From assembly GCA_024278985.1 (NCBI GenBank), contig JAJRSC010000027.1, forward strand, positions 1 to 35,348: a stretch of DNA of 35,348 bases, written 5' to 3'. How positions within the stretch are numbered: position 1 is the stretch's first letter; each line of letters begins with the position of its first letter. The DNA is from an archaeon (GTDB lineage: Archaea; AGJL01; Methanococci; Methanococcales; Methanocaldococcaceae). The notes beneath the pieces are model-generated. The model did not search any database. It worked only from the letters and a program-made list of their open reading frames with translations, and was not told where the DNA came from. A program made the translations under genes and the position numbers. Shown here in pieces: positions 9,905-17,724 of the stretch.

Positions 9905-11413
9905 ATGATTCCAAGTTATGTCCCACCAAAATATACTCCTGTTATAGATAAAAAGAAATGTATGGTATGTGGAAGATGTACAATAGAATGTTCTTGGGGT
10001 GTTTATAGAAAAGATGGAAAAAGAATTATTATCTATCCTAACAGATGTGGAGCATGTCATAGATGTGTATCTATGTGCCCAAGAGATGCAATAACAATTA
10101 TTGAGGAGCCAGTAGATTGGAGAAGCCATCCATTATGGACAGTTGATATAAGAAGGGATAACTTAAACCAGGCAAAAACTGGAAAAATCTTATTAAGTGG
10201 GCAAGGAAACACTATGGACCATCCTATATATTTTGATAGAATTGTGTTAGATGCCTGTCAAGTTACAAATCCATCTATTGACCCACTAAGAGAACCAATG
10301 GAATTAAGGACATATATAGGAAAAAAGCCAAAACAGTTAGAGTTTGAATTTGAAGATAGTAAAATAAAATTAAAAACAAAGATAGCTCCTAATTTAAAAT
10401 TAGAAACTCCTATAATGATAGCACATATGTCTTATGGAGCTTTATCATTAAATGCTCATTTATCATTTGCTAAGGCAGTTAAAGAATGTGGAACTTTTAT
10501 GGGTACTGGTGAAGGTGGATTACCAAAAGAGCTTTATCCTTATGCAGACCATATAATAACACAGGTAGCAAGTGGTAGATTTGGAGTAACTCCTGAATAT
10601 CTTGAAAAAGGGGCTGCAATAGAGATTAAAATAGGTCAGGGAGCTAAGCCAGGTATTGGTGGGCATCTACCAGGGGAAAAAGTAACTGCTAATATTTCAG
10701 CTACAAGAATGATTCCTGAAGGAAGTGATGCTATTTCACCAGCTCCTCACCATGATATTTATTCAATTGAAGATTTAGCCCAGTTGGTAAGAAGTTTAAA
10801 GGAAGCTACAAGATGGAAAAAACCAGTTTTTGTTAAAATTGCAGCAGTTCATAATGCTCCAGCTATAGCTGTAGGAATAGCTACAAGTGATGCAGATGCT
10901 GTAGTTATAGATGGTTATAGAGGTGGAACAGGGGCAGCTCCTAAGGTATTTAGAGACCATGTAGGAATTCCAATTGAAATGGCAATTGCAGCAGTAGATA
11001 GAAGATTAAGAGAAGAAGGATTAAGAAATGAGATTAGTATTATTGCAAGTGGAGGAATTAGATGTTCAGCAGATGTATTTAAAGCTATAGCATTAGGAGC
11101 AGATGCTGTTTATATTGGAACTGCTGCTATGGTTGCCCTTGGTTGTAGAGTTTGTGGTAGATGTTATACTGGATTATGTGCATGGGGAATAGCAACACAG
11201 AGACCAGAGTTAGTTAAAAGAATTGACCCAGAAGAAGGGGCAAGAAGAGTAGCTAACTTAATCAAAGCTTGGACTCATGAGATTAAAGAATTGTTGGGAG
11301 CTAATGGTATAAATTCAATTGAAAGTTTAAGAGGAAACAGAGATAGATTAAGAGGAGTAGGATTAACTGAAAAAGAACTTGAGATTTTGGGAATAAAAGC
11401 AGCTGGGGAATAA
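9905..11413 (+). CDS. glutamate synthase, ferredoxin-FMN synthase subunit
   Basis: Central subunit that reductively aminates 2-oxoglutarate to glutamate on FMN. It starts with two [4Fe-4S] ferredoxin motifs (CMVCGRCTIEC near residue 20 and CGACHRCVSMCP near 50). The TIM barrel follows from about 90, with AHMSYGALS, GTGEGGLP, GQGAKPGIGGHLPG, VKIAAVHNAPAIAVG, GYRGGTGAAP and IIASGGIR. The [3Fe-4S] motif is C-x5-C-x4-C in CRVCGRCYTGLC, with one additional Cys inside, then AWGIATQ. The 502-residue length fits archaeal GltB domain-2 proteins. The attached ferredoxin domain gives it an electron entry route of its own; the neighbouring FrhB-like protein suggests the donor. Confidence 0.95.
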   Translation: MIPSYVPPKYTPVIDKKKCMVCGRCTIECSWGVYRKDGKRIIIYPNRCGACHRCVSMCPRDAITIIEEPVDWRSHPLWTVDIRRDNLNQAKTGKILLSGQGNTMDHPIYFDRIVLDACQVTNPSIDPLREPMELRTYIGKKPKQLEFEFEDSKIKLKTKIAPNLKLETPIMIAHMSYGALSLNAHLSFAKAVKECGTFMGTGEGGLPKELYPYADHIITQVASGRFGVTPEYLEKGAAIEIKIGQGAKPGIGGHLPGEKVTANISATRMIPEGSDAISPAPHHDIYSIEDLAQLVRSLKEATRWKKPVFVKIAAVHNAPAIAVGIATSDADAVVIDGYRGGTGAAPKVFRDHVGIPIEMAIAAVDRRLREEGLRNEISIIASGGIRCSADVFKAIALGADAVYIGTAAMVALGCRVCGRCYTGLCAWGIATQRPELVKRIDPEEGARRVANLIKAWTHEIKELLGANGINSIESLRGNRDRLRGVGLTEKELEILGIKAAGE

Positions 11414-11442
11414 TATAAATATATCTTTTTTGGTGGTTTAGG

Positions 11443-12216
11443 ATGGAAGTTATTGAGATTGATGCAAAAAATATGCATTATAGAGAACTAAATGAGAAAA
11501 TTCATCAGGCAATAAAAGAGAATCCTGACCTAAAAAAGATTATTTTAAGGAATGTTCTAGGACAGAGATTTATAGGAAATAGTTTAAGAAAAAAAGATTT
11601 AACAATTGAAATTTATGGAACTCCTGGAGGAGACTTAGGAATGTTTATGAGTGGTCCTACAATTATAGTCTATGGAAATTGTGAATTTGCTCCTGGAAAT
11701 ACTATGGATGATGGAAAAATTATAATTCATGGAAACAGTGGAGATGTAACCGCCCATTCAATGAGAGGTGGAAAGGTTTTTGTTAGGGGAGATGTCGGAT
11801 ATAGAAGTGGAATACATATGAAAGCCTATAAAGAAAAAGTTCCTACTTTAGTTATTGGTGGAACAGCAAAGGACTTTTTAGGAGAGTATATGGCAGGGGG
11901 AAAAATAGTAGTATTAAATATAGATAAAGAAGGAAAGGACTTAGGAAAAATAAAAGGTAAAATGATAGGAACAGGGATACATGGAGGAGCTATATATATA
12001 AGAGGAGAAATCAACAAAAAACAACTTGGGGTTGCAGCAGATATAAAACCATTTACAGAGGAAGATTTAAAAAATATTGAAAATGATGTAAAAGAATTTT
12101 GTCAATACTTTGGTTTAGAGGATAAATTTGAATCCTTACTATACTCAAAATGGACAAAAATAGCACCAATATCAAAAAGACCATTTGGAAAATTATATAC
12201 TCCAGATTTGTTTTAA
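11443..12216 (+). CDS. glutamate synthase, GXGXG (domain 3) subunit
   Basis: Right-handed beta-helix protein equivalent to the C-terminal domain of bacterial GltB, thought to hold the domains and the ammonia tunnel together rather than catalyse. The repeated G-x-x-G-x-x-x-G pattern runs through residues 60-190 (GTPGGDLGMFMSG, YGNCEFAPGNTMDDG, HGNSGDVTAHSMRGG, GDVGYRSGIHMKAY, GGTAKDFLGEYMAGG, GTGIHGGAIYIRG). The protein is 257 residues. ATG 11443 follows GGTGG in a 29-base gap. Its three partners lie on either side on the same strand. Confidence 0.92.
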   Translation: MEVIEIDAKNMHYRELNEKIHQAIKENPDLKKIILRNVLGQRFIGNSLRKKDLTIEIYGTPGGDLGMFMSGPTIIVYGNCEFAPGNTMDDGKIIIHGNSGDVTAHSMRGGKVFVRGDVGYRSGIHMKAYKEKVPTLVIGGTAKDFLGEYMAGGKIVVLNIDKEGKDLGKIKGKMIGTGIHGGAIYIRGEINKKQLGVAADIKPFTEEDLKNIENDVKEFCQYFGLEDKFESLLYSKWTKIAPISKRPFGKLYTPDLF

Positions 12217-12225
12217 GGTGAGAAA

Positions 12226-13293
12226 GTGAAAACATATAAACATTTAAAAGAGGAAGTTTGGAATAAAAATTTATGTTCTGGTTGTGGAGCATGTACCTCT
12301 GTATGTCCAGTAGATAATCTATTTTTTAAAGAAGAGAGTCCTATAAAATTTGAATTAGACAGTTGTTCTTTCCGTATAGTAGTAAAGGATAAAGAGAGAC
12401 CTCACTACCCAGATTCTGCAGAATTTTGTAAAACAGAAGTTTATAGTGTCCCATGTGGGGCATGTTATGATGCATGTCCAAGAGTTGGAAACTATTATAT
12501 AGATAATATATTAGGAAACTATCTAAAAATTTACTCAGCAAAATCAACATTAAATATAAGATATGCACAAAATGGGGGAGTTGTAACTTCTATACTATAT
12601 AATGCCTTTGAAGAGGACTTAATAGATGGAGCTATTGTTGTAGATATGGATAGATTTACCCTATCTCCAAAGTCTTTTTTAGCTAAGAGTAAAGAAGATG
12701 TATTAAAATCTGCTGGAAGTAAATATTTATGGAGAGAACCACCTTTAAAGGCATTAAAAAGGGCAGTTATGGAAGAAAAATTAAATAAGTTGGCTATTGT
12801 GGGAACTTCTTGTGTTATTGATGCTATTGCAAAAATATTAAGGTCAAATAATGATTTGCTATCTCCATTTAGAGATGCCATAAAATTAAAAATAGGATTA
12901 TTTTGTTTTGAAATTTATGATTATGACAAATTGATTAATCATTTAAAAAATGATAATATAGAAACTTGGGAAGTTAAAAAGATGGAAATTAGTAAAGGAT
13001 ATTTAAATATTTATCTTATTGATGGAAATATTAAAAAGTATAAGCTGGAAGATATAGAATTTGCTATGAGAGATGGATGTAGATATTGTAATGATTTTAC
13101 AGCAGTAAATGCAGATATATCAGTTGGGAATATTGGAACTGGAGAAGGACATTCAACAGTAATTATAAGAAATAGATGGGGAGAAGGATTTTTTAAGAGA
13201 GCTGCATATAATGGATATATACATTATGATGAAAATGTTAATATAAAAAGTATAGAAAAGATAGCTAAGTTAAAGTTTAAAAGATGTAAATAA
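12226..13293 (+). CDS. FrhB-like F420-dependent iron-sulfur protein, likely glutamate synthase partner
   Basis: Member of the coenzyme F420 hydrogenase/dehydrogenase beta-subunit (FrhB) family, whose characterised members (FrhB, FdhB, FpoF) bind FAD and exchange electrons with F420. The N-terminus has a ferredoxin motif CSGCGACTSVCPVD (about residues 17-30), then CGACYDACPRVGN (near 80). The FrhB core is marked by AQNGGVVTSILYNAFEE, KSAGSKYLW, AIVGTSCVIDAI, RDGCRYCNDFTAVNADISVG and the closing GTGEGHSTVIIRN. GTG 12226 follows AAGGTGAG, ten bases after the GXGXG gene, so it is in the same operon. Archaea of this group lack GltD; this protein is well placed to take its role, but that is inference. 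Confidence 0.85.
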   Translation: MKTYKHLKEEVWNKNLCSGCGACTSVCPVDNLFFKEESPIKFELDSCSFRIVVKDKERPHYPDSAEFCKTEVYSVPCGACYDACPRVGNYYIDNILGNYLKIYSAKSTLNIRYAQNGGVVTSILYNAFEEDLIDGAIVVDMDRFTLSPKSFLAKSKEDVLKSAGSKYLWREPPLKALKRAVMEEKLNKLAIVGTSCVIDAIAKILRSNNDLLSPFRDAIKLKIGLFCFEIYDYDKLINHLKNDNIETWEVKKMEISKGYLNIYLIDGNIKKYKLEDIEFAMRDGCRYCNDFTAVNADISVGNIGTGEGHSTVIIRNRWGEGFFKRAAYNGYIHYDENVNIKSIEKIAKLKFKRCK

Positions 13294-13341
13294 TCTCTCT
13301 ATTTTTATTATAATTTTTCAAAAATTAAATTGTGTTTTAGT

Positions 13342-14586
13342 ATGGTGTATAAGGTATATGTTGAAGGTTATGGATGTGTATTAAATCAGGCAGATACCTT
13401 GATTATAAAAAATTCTCTAAAAAAAGAAGGGTTTATAATAACTGATAATATTGATTATGCAGATATTATAATAATAAACACCTGTATAGTTAGATTAGAA
13501 ACAGAGAACAGGATGCTATTTAGGATTGAGGAACTAAAAAAATTAAATAAAATATTATTTGTTGCTGGATGTATGCCTAAAGGATTAAAAGAGAAAATCA
13601 AGGGTCTTCCTTACATACTTCCAAGAGAAGCACATAATGCTGGAAAAATAGTAAAGGACTACTTAACTAAAAAAAATATTATTCATAAAGAAGATAATCT
13701 TACTCTATTTAATAAATTGTATCTTATTGAGCCTTCTCTAATTACTCCATTACCTATATGTGAAGGATGCTTGGGAGAGTGTAGTTATTGTATTGTAAAG
13801 TTAGCAAGAGGAGATTTAATATCATATCCAAGAGATGTTATAGTTGAAAGGGCAAAATATCTCATTGAAAGAGGAACAAAATGCTTATTTATAACAGCTC
13901 AAGATACAGCATGTTATGGATTTGATAGAGGAGATAATTTAGCCAATTTATTAAGGGATTTATGTGAGATTGAAGGAGATTTTATAATGAGAATTGGAAT
14001 GATGCATCCCAAATCTTTGGAGAGAATTATAGATGATGTTATTGAAGTTTATAAAGAGGATAAAATAGGTAAGTTCTTACATCTACCACTACAGAGTGGT
14101 AGTGATAAAATATTAAAATTAATGAAAAGGGGCTATACAGTTGATGAATATATAAGTCTTGTAAAAGAATTTAGAAAAAAAATAAAAAATTTATGTTATG
14201 TTACTGATATTATTGTTGGATTTCCTGGAGAAGAAGAGGAAGATTTTGAAGAAACTTTAAATATCTTGAAAAAACTTAAACCAGATTATATACATGCTGC
14301 AAAATATACAGTAAGAAAGGGAACCTTAGCCAGCAAAATGAAACAGATAGATAGTAAGATAAAAAAGAATAGAAGTAGGATTTTAGATAAATTAAGGAGA
14401 GAATTAAGTTATTTATCAAATAAAAAATATGTTGGAAAAACATTAAGGGCTCTTATTGTTGATAAAAATAAAGGATATACTGAAAACTTTAAGGTTGTAA
14501 AAGTTGATTGTGAAGATATAGGAAAGTTTATAAATGTTAAAATAACTGAGGCTAAAACCTTTGGTTTAAAAGGAGAGAAACTGTAA
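13342..14586 (+). CDS. tRNA t6A37 methylthiotransferase (CDKAL1/MtaB type)
   Basis: Radical SAM enzyme expected to convert t6A37 to ms2t6A37 in ANN-decoding tRNAs. The UPF0004 domain (about 1-110) has its three cluster cysteines in EGYGCVLNQADT, NTCIVRLETE and VAGCMP. The radical SAM core has the CxxxCxxC motif in CLGECSYCIVKLARG near residues 145-160, then ITAQDTACYGFDRG, LPLQSGSDKILKLMKRGY, and DIIVGFPGEEEEDFEETL. A TRAM-like RNA-binding end follows (GKTLRALIVDKNKGYTENF). The GYGCVLNQAD form is that of the archaeal/eukaryotic subgroup rather than bacterial MiaB. TTG 13330 is in frame; ATG 13342 gives the usual short N-terminus. Confidence 0.92.
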   Translation: MVYKVYVEGYGCVLNQADTLIIKNSLKKEGFIITDNIDYADIIIINTCIVRLETENRMLFRIEELKKLNKILFVAGCMPKGLKEKIKGLPYILPREAHNAGKIVKDYLTKKNIIHKEDNLTLFNKLYLIEPSLITPLPICEGCLGECSYCIVKLARGDLISYPRDVIVERAKYLIERGTKCLFITAQDTACYGFDRGDNLANLLRDLCEIEGDFIMRIGMMHPKSLERIIDDVIEVYKEDKIGKFLHLPLQSGSDKILKLMKRGYTVDEYISLVKEFRKKIKNLCYVTDIIVGFPGEEEEDFEETLNILKKLKPDYIHAAKYTVRKGTLASKMKQIDSKIKKNRSRILDKLRRELSYLSNKKYVGKTLRALIVDKNKGYTENFKVVKVDCEDIGKFINVKITEAKTFGLKGEKL

Positions 14587-14601
14587 ATATTTAATTTAAA
14601 A

Positions 14602-14668
14602 ATTTACTTTTTAAGGATTTTTATCAATTTTCTATTTAGATTAAAAAATTGGAAAATAAAAAGTAAAT
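14602..14668. terminator. AT-rich imperfect inverted repeat between convergent genes
   Basis: Arms ATTTACTTTTT (14602-14612) and AAAAAGTAAAT (14658-14668) pair over 11 bases, with a further inner pairing CAATTTT/AAAATTG. It lies between the ends of the methylthiotransferase and HIT genes and carries U-tracts on both strands, so a bidirectional terminator is reasonable. It also contains one copy of the 26-base repeat seen again at 35251. Confidence 0.4.
14609..14634 (+). repeat. 26-base exact intergenic repeat, copy 1
   Basis: The 26 bases beginning TTTTAAGGATTTTTATC and ending AATTTTCTA occur identically at 35251-35276, about 20.6 kb away, both times outside genes and on the same strand. The match stops at once on both sides. 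Confidence 0.85.
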
Positions 14669-14690
14669 ATATTTAAAAACGGGACTATAA

Positions 14691-14709
14691 TACCTCGCTT
14701 CGCTCGGTA
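14691..14709 (-). terminator. GC-rich hairpin after the HIT gene
   Basis: On the minus strand the 19 bases TACCGAGCGAAGCGAGGTA fold as TACC/GGTA, then tandem G-A/A-G mismatches, then GC/GC closed by GAA. Tandem sheared GA pairs with a GCGAAGC mini-hairpin are known to be unusually stable. It begins nine bases after the HIT stop and is followed by CCCGTTTTT, so it may end transcription. It is also the most GC-rich short spot among the intergenic regions of this window apart from the tRNA. Confidence 0.5.
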
Positions 14710-14717
14710 ATGCTAAT

Positions 14718-15101
14718 TTATTCAAGTTTTTTATATATTTCATCTAAATCTACATCTACAACTTTCCCAAAAATTATTCCTTCTTCCTCTCCAAATCTTG
14801 GGATTATATGAAAATGAACATGATTTACTTCTTGACCTGCTACTTTTCCATTATTATTAACAATATTATACCCTTTAAATCCTAATTTTTTAAGTTTTTC
14901 TACAGTTCTTTTAACTCCAAGGATAAATTTACTTAATTCCTCATCAGGGATTTCATCAAAAGTTTCATAATGTTTTTTTGGAATAACTAAAGTATGCCCC
15001 TTACTTCTTGGATTTATATCTAAGAAAGCTAAAACATATTCATCTTCATAAACTACCTTTGCAGGAATTTCTCCATTTACTATCTTACAGAAAATGCACA
15101 T
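14718..15101 (-). CDS. HIT-family nucleotide hydrolase/transferase
   Basis: Small cytoplasmic protein of the HIT superfamily, Hint/HinT-like branch, acting on nucleoside phosphoramidates or related nucleotides. The N-terminal CIFCKIVNGEIPAKVVYED is typical, followed by FLDINPRSKGHTLVIPKKHYE. The catalytic triad motif HVHFHIIPR (His-x-His-x-His) is near residues 95-103. Cys2 and Cys5 with a later His could bind zinc as in many Hint proteins. It is 127 residues, a usual length. ATG 15101 follows GGTGATGATAA, an ideal ribosome binding site. The natural substrate cannot be told from sequence. Confidence 0.92.
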   Translation of the reverse strand: MCIFCKIVNGEIPAKVVYEDEYVLAFLDINPRSKGHTLVIPKKHYETFDEIPDEELSKFILGVKRTVEKLKKLGFKGYNIVNNNGKVAGQEVNHVHFHIIPRFGEEEGIIFGKVVDVDLDEIYKKLE

Positions 15102-15139
15102 TTATCATCACCATATCTAACTATTTTAAAAAACAGTAT

Positions 15140-16462
15140 TTACCTTTTAATCAACACATCCCTATATTTATATAATAATTCAGTTATAGCTCTTATATCT
15201 TTTCCCTGCATCTTTGCTTCATTTAAATATAAATTATATAGTTGAGGAGTTAAGGGTTTTGGTATGCTTTTCCATAACTCAGAGTGAATTAACAAATCAA
15301 AACATCTCGCCTCTGCCTCACTCAATCCAAGGTTTTTATATGCTCCATAATGAGTTTTATATAATAAATTTTCTTCTTTAGGCATAGATAAAACTAAATC
15401 ACACATTTCTGTTGTTGGGATTGGCTCAGCAATTGAAACAAAAACATCATCTAATTCTGCATCTACAATAAAATCTTTAGTTAATAGATAATCCATTTCT
15501 GTCTCTGTTGGATATGCAACTATAAAACTTCCTGCTACTTTAACACCACAATCTTTTGCTAATTTTATTGCATCTAAATTTTTTTCTCTATTGGTCCCTT
15601 TTTTCATATCTTTCAGAATTTTATTACTTCCACTTTCTATTCCATAAAACACCCATCCAATAGTATAATTTTTTATAGCCTCTAATATATCCTCATCAAC
15701 ATAATCAACTCTCATATCTGGAACTGATAAATTTTTTTTACCAACAATTTCAGATATTTTTTCCAAAAGTTCAAAAAACTTACTTCTATTAACTGATTTT
15801 TTAAAAGCATATAAACTTCCAGTTCCACCACTTATTGCTATTCTCTTAGCTCCAGCTCTTTTAAATGCTTTAACTTCTTCAACAACATCCTCAACATCTC
15901 TACTCCTAATATTCTTTCCAAAAAACTTTGGAACTTGGCAAAAAGTGCAATTTCCTAAACATCCTCTATGTGTTTCAATATAAACATTAGCCCCTCTAAT
16001 AGATTGTTGCCCTATATCTCTTGGTATTAGTGGGAGAGGATGATTTAAGTCTGGTTTTTCTTTTGGGTAATTTATTACTATTTCATCACCTTCTTTATAT
16101 GCTAAGCCCTCCTTATTACCTTCTATAATTTTTGGAGTTATTATTTCTCCTTCTCCAACTATAACCCCATCTACATTTAGCTCATTTAAAATAATTTCTG
16201 GATATGATGAAACACATCCAGCGATATAAACTTTAGTTTTATTTTTTCTTACTTTTTTTATAAAATTTATAGCCTCTCTAATGTTTTTATTTAATATGTG
16301 TAAAGTTGAATATAAGCTAAAAATAACAACATCTGACTTTAAAAATAGTGTTTTATCTATTTTTCTAATTAAATATACATTATAACCTTTATTTTTTAAA
16401 ATTCCACCAATGAGCATAGACCCATATGTATAAACATCTGGACTGTAAATTGTAATTCTCAT
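15140..16462 (-). CDS. B12-binding-domain radical SAM protein
   Basis: The N-terminal part (about 1-140) looks like a cobalamin-binding Rossmann domain (MRITIYSPDVYTYGSMLIGG, VVIFSLYSTLHILN, VYIAGCVSSYPE, GVIVGEGE), but the DxHxxG cobalamin motif is not evident. The radical SAM core follows with CxxxCxxC in HRGCLGNCTFCQVPKFFG (near residue 170), ISGGTGSLYAF, GIESGSNKILKDMKKGT and GSFIVAYPTETEMDYL. A C-terminal extension of about 80 residues is rich in SEAEARCFDLL-like helices. From memory this matches the family named after MJ_0865. Some relatives of this class methylate McrA residues, but that function is only a possibility here. ATG 16462 follows AAAGGGATGA. Confidence 0.8.
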   Translation of the reverse strand: MRITIYSPDVYTYGSMLIGGILKNKGYNVYLIRKIDKTLFLKSDVVIFSLYSTLHILNKNIREAINFIKKVRKNKTKVYIAGCVSSYPEIILNELNVDGVIVGEGEIITPKIIEGNKEGLAYKEGDEIVINYPKEKPDLNHPLPLIPRDIGQQSIRGANVYIETHRGCLGNCTFCQVPKFFGKNIRSRDVEDVVEEVKAFKRAGAKRIAISGGTGSLYAFKKSVNRSKFFELLEKISEIVGKKNLSVPDMRVDYVDEDILEAIKNYTIGWVFYGIESGSNKILKDMKKGTNREKNLDAIKLAKDCGVKVAGSFIVAYPTETEMDYLLTKDFIVDAELDDVFVSIAEPIPTTEMCDLVLSMPKEENLLYKTHYGAYKNLGLSEAEARCFDLLIHSELWKSIPKPLTPQLYNLYLNEAKMQGKDIRAITELLYKYRDVLIKR

Positions 16463-16535
16463 TTCATCCCTTTTAATTTCTTATTAATTTTATTAAATAT
16501 CAAAAAAAGAATTTTAGAAAAAATAAATGATTATT

Positions 16536-17324
16536 TTATTGAAAAGCTTTCTCTAATAATTCAATATCTTTGAGTATTATATCTATTTTACTTTCTTTAT
16601 CATGATTTTTAATTCTTCTATCATCTAACTCCAAAGTTATAATTCCTCTATAATTTTCCAATTCTTTTAAAGGATTTAAAAAATTTATTTCAGATTCTAC
16701 TAAAGGATAGTGGTCTTTATTATTTACAACACCAGAAATATGTATATGTTTTATTCTATCTTTGAGCTTTAGGAATTTATATATATAATGTTTTGCATGA
16801 GCAAAATCAAGAGTTAAATATAAAGAATCAAATTTTTTTAAAATTTTTTCTATATCTTCATATTTCCATCCAATTCTATAAATCTTTTTTGGCATATTTT
16901 CTAAGCAAATATATATATTTTCTTTATATGATAAAACTCTATTAAGATAATTATAAAAATGTTCATACTCTTCCATAGTTGGTTCTCTACTTACTGGTCT
17001 TCTTCCTGGATGAATAGTTAATATTTTTGAGTTTATAGATAATGCCAAATCAATAGCCCAAAGTGTTTCCTTTAAAGTGGCTTCTCTAACATAAGGATTT
17101 AAAGATGATGGATTTAATTCTATATGTGGGGCATGAACTGCAACATTAAATTTTTTGATTTCCCTTTTAAAATCTTTTAAATATTCATAGTTAAATCTAT
17201 TATCCCAAAAATCAGGATTTTCAGGAAAAAACTCTATTGCTTTTAATCCAATTTCTTTAAAAATATCAAATATCTCAAACATACTATATTCCCAAAAAAA
17301 GAGTGTTGAAACTGCTATATTCAT
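16536..17324 (-). CDS. sugar phosphate isomerase/epimerase-like TIM barrel protein
   Basis: 262-residue protein of the xylose isomerase-like/AP endonuclease 2 superfamily. Metal-binding positions of the fold can be followed: LKAIEFFPENPDFWD (Glu), VAVHAPHIELNP (His), ILTIHPGRRP (His), ICLENMPKKIYRIGW (Glu), LYLTLDFAHAKHY (Asp, His), IKHIHISGVVNNKDHYPL (His) and IITLELDD (Glu). This set is the usual divalent metal site of the fold, so the protein is probably an active enzyme, but whether it is an isomerase, an epimerase or a nuclease is not clear. The unusual length of the IKHIHISG end favours sugar over DNA. ATG 17324 follows GTGATA. Confidence 0.75.
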   Translation of the reverse strand: MNIAVSTLFFWEYSMFEIFDIFKEIGLKAIEFFPENPDFWDNRFNYEYLKDFKREIKKFNVAVHAPHIELNPSSLNPYVREATLKETLWAIDLALSINSKILTIHPGRRPVSREPTMEEYEHFYNYLNRVLSYKENIYICLENMPKKIYRIGWKYEDIEKILKKFDSLYLTLDFAHAKHYIYKFLKLKDRIKHIHISGVVNNKDHYPLVESEINFLNPLKELENYRGIITLELDDRRIKNHDKESKIDIILKDIELLEKAFQ

Positions 17325-17433
17325 ATTATCACATCTTTAAATATATAATTAAAAAAATGATAAAGGTTAAAAATAATGAGGACTATTATAATTATTGTAA
17401 GACAACTAACAAAAATAAAGAATATATTTAAAT

Positions 17434-17646
17434 TTATTTGATGTATTCTTCAAGGGCTAATTTAATATCTTCAACTTTAACTGTCTTTCTCTTTGCATGT
17501 TTGGAAAATTCAACTGCTCTCTTAGCAATTTCTTCAGCTAACTCTTCAATGCCATCTCTTAATTTCTTAGCTGCTTCTTCACTTACTCTCTCAGCACCTG
17601 TCTTTTTGAGTATTCTTACGAAGGGAGCAACTGGGAGCTCTGCCAT
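17434..17646 (-). CDS. archaeal histone
   Basis: 70-residue protein that is one histone fold: short helix 1 in [21 protein letters not shown], long helix 2 in [23 protein letters not shown], loop [10 protein letters not shown] and helix 3 ALEEYIK. The features of HMf-type histones are present, including RILKKTGA, the loop RKTVK that binds DNA and the buried [10 protein letters not shown]. No N- or C-terminal tail is present, as usual for archaeal histones, which dimerise and wrap DNA as extended hypernucleosomes. It has its own strong promoter and a GGTGG ribosome binding site 17647-17657, consistent with high expression. Confidence 0.97.
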   Translation of the reverse strand: MAELPVAPFVRILKKTGAERVSEEAAKKLRDGIEELAEEIAKRAVEFSKHAKRKTVKVEDIKLALEEYIK

Positions 17647-17705
17647 CCTTCCACCTCTAAAATTTTAGTTTTAAAAACTTATATTTTTTCTTTTATTTGG
17701 AAGTA

Positions 17706-17720
17706 GTATATAAAATTTTC
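17706..17720 (-). promoter_or_regulatory. BRE/TATA promoter of the histone gene
   Basis: On the minus strand GAAAATTTTATATAC is a near-ideal archaeal BRE plus TATA box. Its centre is about 65 bases before the histone ATG, predicting a leader of about 40 bases containing the strong ribosome binding site GAGGTGGAAGG. Confidence 0.65.
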
Positions 17721-17724
17721 TTTT

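Noticed and set aside
9836-10129. Minus-strand open frames across the glutamate synthase genes
   Set aside because: Shadows of well-conserved plus-strand genes, without family matches or ribosome binding sites.
14691-14709. Kink-turn (L7Ae-binding) motif because of the tandem GA pairs
   Set aside because: A kink-turn needs a three-base bulge beside the GA pairs; here the internal loop is symmetric.
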